A stretch of 15,988 nt of DNA from Clostridia bacterium (GTDB taxonomy: Bacteria; Bacillota; Clostridia; Christensenellales; Aristaeellaceae): contig JAKSQG010000024.1 in NCBI GenBank assembly GCA_024404275.1, positions 1-15,988 on the forward strand. Reading direction: 5' to 3'. The notes below the pieces were generated by a model that was not told where the DNA came from, did no database searches, and worked only from the letters and a program-made list of their open reading frames with translations. The stretch's first letter is position 1. Every line of letters starts with the position of its first letter. The translations under genes were made by a program, and so were the position numbers. This document shows positions 13,722 to 15,988 of the stretch, one piece after another.

Positions 13722-15988
13722 ATGAGTATACGAATTGCACTTGCCGGCAACCCGAACAGCGGCAAAACAACGTTGTTCAACGCATTGACCGGTTCCAATC
13801 AGTTTGTGGGCAATTGGCCCGGCGTGACCGTCGAAAAGAAGGAGGGCCGCCTCAAAAAGCACGAGGATGTGATCATTACCGACCTGCCCGGCATCTATTC
13901 TCTTTCTCCCTATACACTGGAGGAGGTCGTGGCAAGAAATTATCTGATGGATGAACGCCCCGCTGCCATCCTGAACATCATTGACGGCACCAATCTGGAA
14001 CGCAACCTGTATCTGACCACACAGCTGACGGAGCTGGGGATCCCCGTGGTGATCGTTCTCAATATGATGGACATCGTCCGCAAAAACGGCGACCAGATCC
14101 GCACACAGGAGCTTTCAGCCAAGCTGGGCTGTAAGGTTGTGGAGATCTCTGCCCTGAAAGGGATGGGCGTCATGGAGGCAGCGGAAGCGGCGATTGACGC
14201 GGCGAAGAACACCAAAACCCTTCCCATGCACACCTTTTCCGGCCCGGTTGAGCATGCGCTGGCGCACATTGAGGAAGCAGCGGTGCATGATCTGCCTGAG
14301 GAGCAGCAGCGTTGGTACGCAATCAAGGTGTTTGAACGTGATGACAAGGTGATGGCAGCCCTGTCTATCCCCGAAACGACGCTGCAGCACATTGAGAGCG
14401 ATATCGTGGCAGCGGAGAAAGAGATGGAGGATGATGCGGAGAGCATCATCACCAACGAACGGTATATTTACATCGCCGAAGTTATCAAACTGTGCTATAA
14501 AAAGAAAAATCAGGGAAGGCTGTCGGTTTCGGATAAGATCGATCGGGTGGTGACAAACCGCTGGCTGGGTCTGCCCATTTTTGCGGTGATCATGTTCCTG
14601 GTATATTGGATCGCCATGGTGGGTCCGGGCGCTATGCTGACCGATTTTACGAACGATAAAATCTTTGGGGATGGATTCCATGTCGGCAGCGACGGCGGCT
14701 ATGAGGAAGCGGCCGAAGCTTATGCTGAGGCCTTGGCCATCGTCGAAGGCTATGATGCCTATGTGGAAGAGAACGGCGCTGCCCCGACCGGTGATTCTTC
14801 CTATGTAGTGGAGGATGAGGAAACGCTGGAACAGGTAGCGGAGACAGCGACCCCGTAGGACTATGAGAACGCGAAGAATACGCTGGAGGAGATGGGGGAG
14901 GAGCCCGATCCGTCGGACTACGGCACCTGGGTGCCCGGCATTCCGGTGCTGGTGGAACGCGGGCTGGACGCTTTGAACACCTCTGAGGTACTGAAGGCAC
15001 TGATTCTGGATGGTATTGTGGCAGGCGTTGGCGCAGTGCTGGGCTTTGTTCCGCAGATGCTGGTGCTGTTCCTGCTGCTGGCCTTTTTGGAGGCCTGCGG
15101 TTACATGGCGCGCATTGCTTTTGTGCTGGACCGTGTTTTTCGTAAGTTCGGCCTTTCCGGCAAATCGTTTATCCCGATGCTGATCGGCACCGGCTGCGGC
15201 GTGCCCGGCATCATGGCCAGCCGAACCATTGAAAACGAGCGTGACCGCCGTATGACGATCATGACCACCACCTTTATTCCCTGCGGCGCAAAGGTGCCGT
15301 TTATTGCCATGATCGCCGGTGCCATCTTTGGAGGGGCGGCCTGGGTGGCAACCTCTGCGTACTTTATCGGCATGGCGGCCATCATCATCTCCGGCATCAT
15401 GCTGAAGAAGACCAAAATGTTTGCCGGTGACCCTGCTCCTTTCGTAATGGAACTGCCTGCCTACCATTGGCCGACCCCGGGCAATGTACTCCGTTCCATG
15501 TGGGAACGCGGTTGGTCCTTTATCAAAAAGGCGGGAACGATCATTCTGCTGTCTACCATCGTGGTGTGGTTTACCAGCTTCTTTGGCTTCACGGAGGAAG
15601 GCTTCCGTATGCTGGGCGAGGAGGAGCTGCATCTTTCCATTCTGGCGTCTATCGGAAATTGCATCGCCTGGATCTTTGCTCCGCTGGGCTGGGGTACCTG
15701 GCAGGCGGCCGTGGCGTCCATTACCGGCTTGGTTGCCAAGGAAAACATCGTTGGCACCATGGGTATCCTCTATGGCAGCGGCGATCTGACTGCCTGGCAG
15801 GCACTCGCTCAGGCCTTTAACAGCGTGACGGGTTATTCCTTCCTGGTGTTTAATCTGTTGTGCGCGCCTTGCTTTGCCGCCATCGGTGCCATCAGGCGCG
15901 AGATGAACAACGGGAAATGGACAGCTTTTGCCATTGCCTATCAGTGCGGCTTTGCCTATGCGATCGCGCTGATGATCAATCAGTTTGG
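13722..15988 (+). CDS. feoB: FeoB ferrous iron transporter with an in-frame TAG, 3' partial
   Basis: FeoB is the membrane Fe(II) transporter with an N-terminal GTPase. G motifs: GNPNSGKT (9-16), T36, DLPG (54-57), NMMD (114-117) and SALKG (143-147). A helical GDI-like domain follows, then TM1 (about 285-306). Residues of about 308-400 are an acidic, Ala-rich extracellular insert holding the TAG (codon 379). After it, in frame, come the gate and channel segments GFVPQMLVLFLLLAFLEACGYMARIAFVLD, GTGCGVPGIMASRTIENERDRR, TFIPCGAKVPFIAMI and ITGLVAKENIVGTMGILYG, all typical of FeoB. 755 codons are read before the window edge. If the TAG terminated translation, only the GTPase and one helix would be made. 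Start at 13722 after GGAAAGGAAG. Confidence 0.93.
14856..14858 (+). other. In-frame TAG within feoB
   Basis: Codon 379 lies between VAETATP and DYENAKNTLEE, in the acidic insert that separates TM1 from the gate region. The frame is open without any stop from here to the edge of the window (376 further codons), with canonical FeoB channel motifs. Confidence 0.85.

Noticed and set aside
6435..14858. Selenocysteine or programmed frameshifting as the explanation of the split genes
   Set aside because: Selenocysteine uses TGA, not TAG. No frame change occurs at any of the three sites, and none shows a slippery heptamer needed to restore the reading frame.
6435..14858. Pyrrolysine as the meaning of TAG
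   Set aside because: Not excluded, but less favoured: pyrrolysine is mostly tied to methylamine methyltransferases, and none of these three proteins needs it. No pyl gene is in the window.
14115..15632. A 505-codon open frame on the minus strand opposite feoB
   Set aside because: It lies exactly antisense to feoB, the translation is His- and Arg-rich with no recognisable domain, and the + strand carries clear FeoB motifs throughout.

Overview
The window looks like chromosome from an uncultured, probably gut- or rumen-type, Bacillota (Clostridia). The grounds are strong AGGAGG-type ribosome sites, a PadR/HAAS-DUF4097 cassette, a feoA-feoA-feoB operon, several small secreted proteins with Ala/Leu-rich signal peptides, and moderately GC-rich DNA that prefers CAG to CAA. 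The lineage is inferred from family knowledge; there is no rRNA or tRNA here to confirm it. Coding density is high, nearly all genes lie on the + strand, and no mobile element, CRISPR array or phage gene is visible.

Layout: 3-1916 is a secreted TPR plus beta-propeller-like protein whose 5' end lies outside the window, followed by a 44-residue exported peptide (1952-2086). Housekeeping genes follow: ridA (2155-2535, with a terminator), thiamine pyrophosphokinase and a YfbR-like 5'-deoxynucleotidase (2665-3888). A FabG-like reductase lies on the minus strand (3889-4602), divergent from the biotin ligase birA (4668-5414). Next come a secreted protein of unknown function, a HAD-IB phosphatase and a secreted propeller-like protein (5428-7713), then a YgiQ-type radical SAM protein (7764-9638). 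A PadR regulator with a HAAS-DUF4097 partner sits behind a palindromic promoter (9641-11182). A GNAT acetyltransferase (11306-11803) and a secreted SH3-domain protein (11963-12961) follow. The window ends in an iron-uptake operon, feoA1-feoA2-feoB (13187 to the edge), whose promoter carries two tandem palindromic operators.

The main observation is that three unrelated conserved genes (HAD phosphatase at 6435, ygiQ at 9492, feoB at 14856) each contain one in-frame TAG. In each case the family-specific sequence resumes in the same frame directly after it. In the HAD protein, two catalytic motifs lie after the TAG; in FeoB, almost the whole transport channel does. None of the 17 termination codons that can be assigned here is TAG: six are TAA and eleven TGA. 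The economical reading is that this organism decodes TAG as an amino acid. Glutamine is the first guess, because TAG is one transition from the favoured codon CAG, but the window alone cannot prove either the reassignment or the residue. I annotate these three genes as full-length readthrough products and mark each TAG separately.
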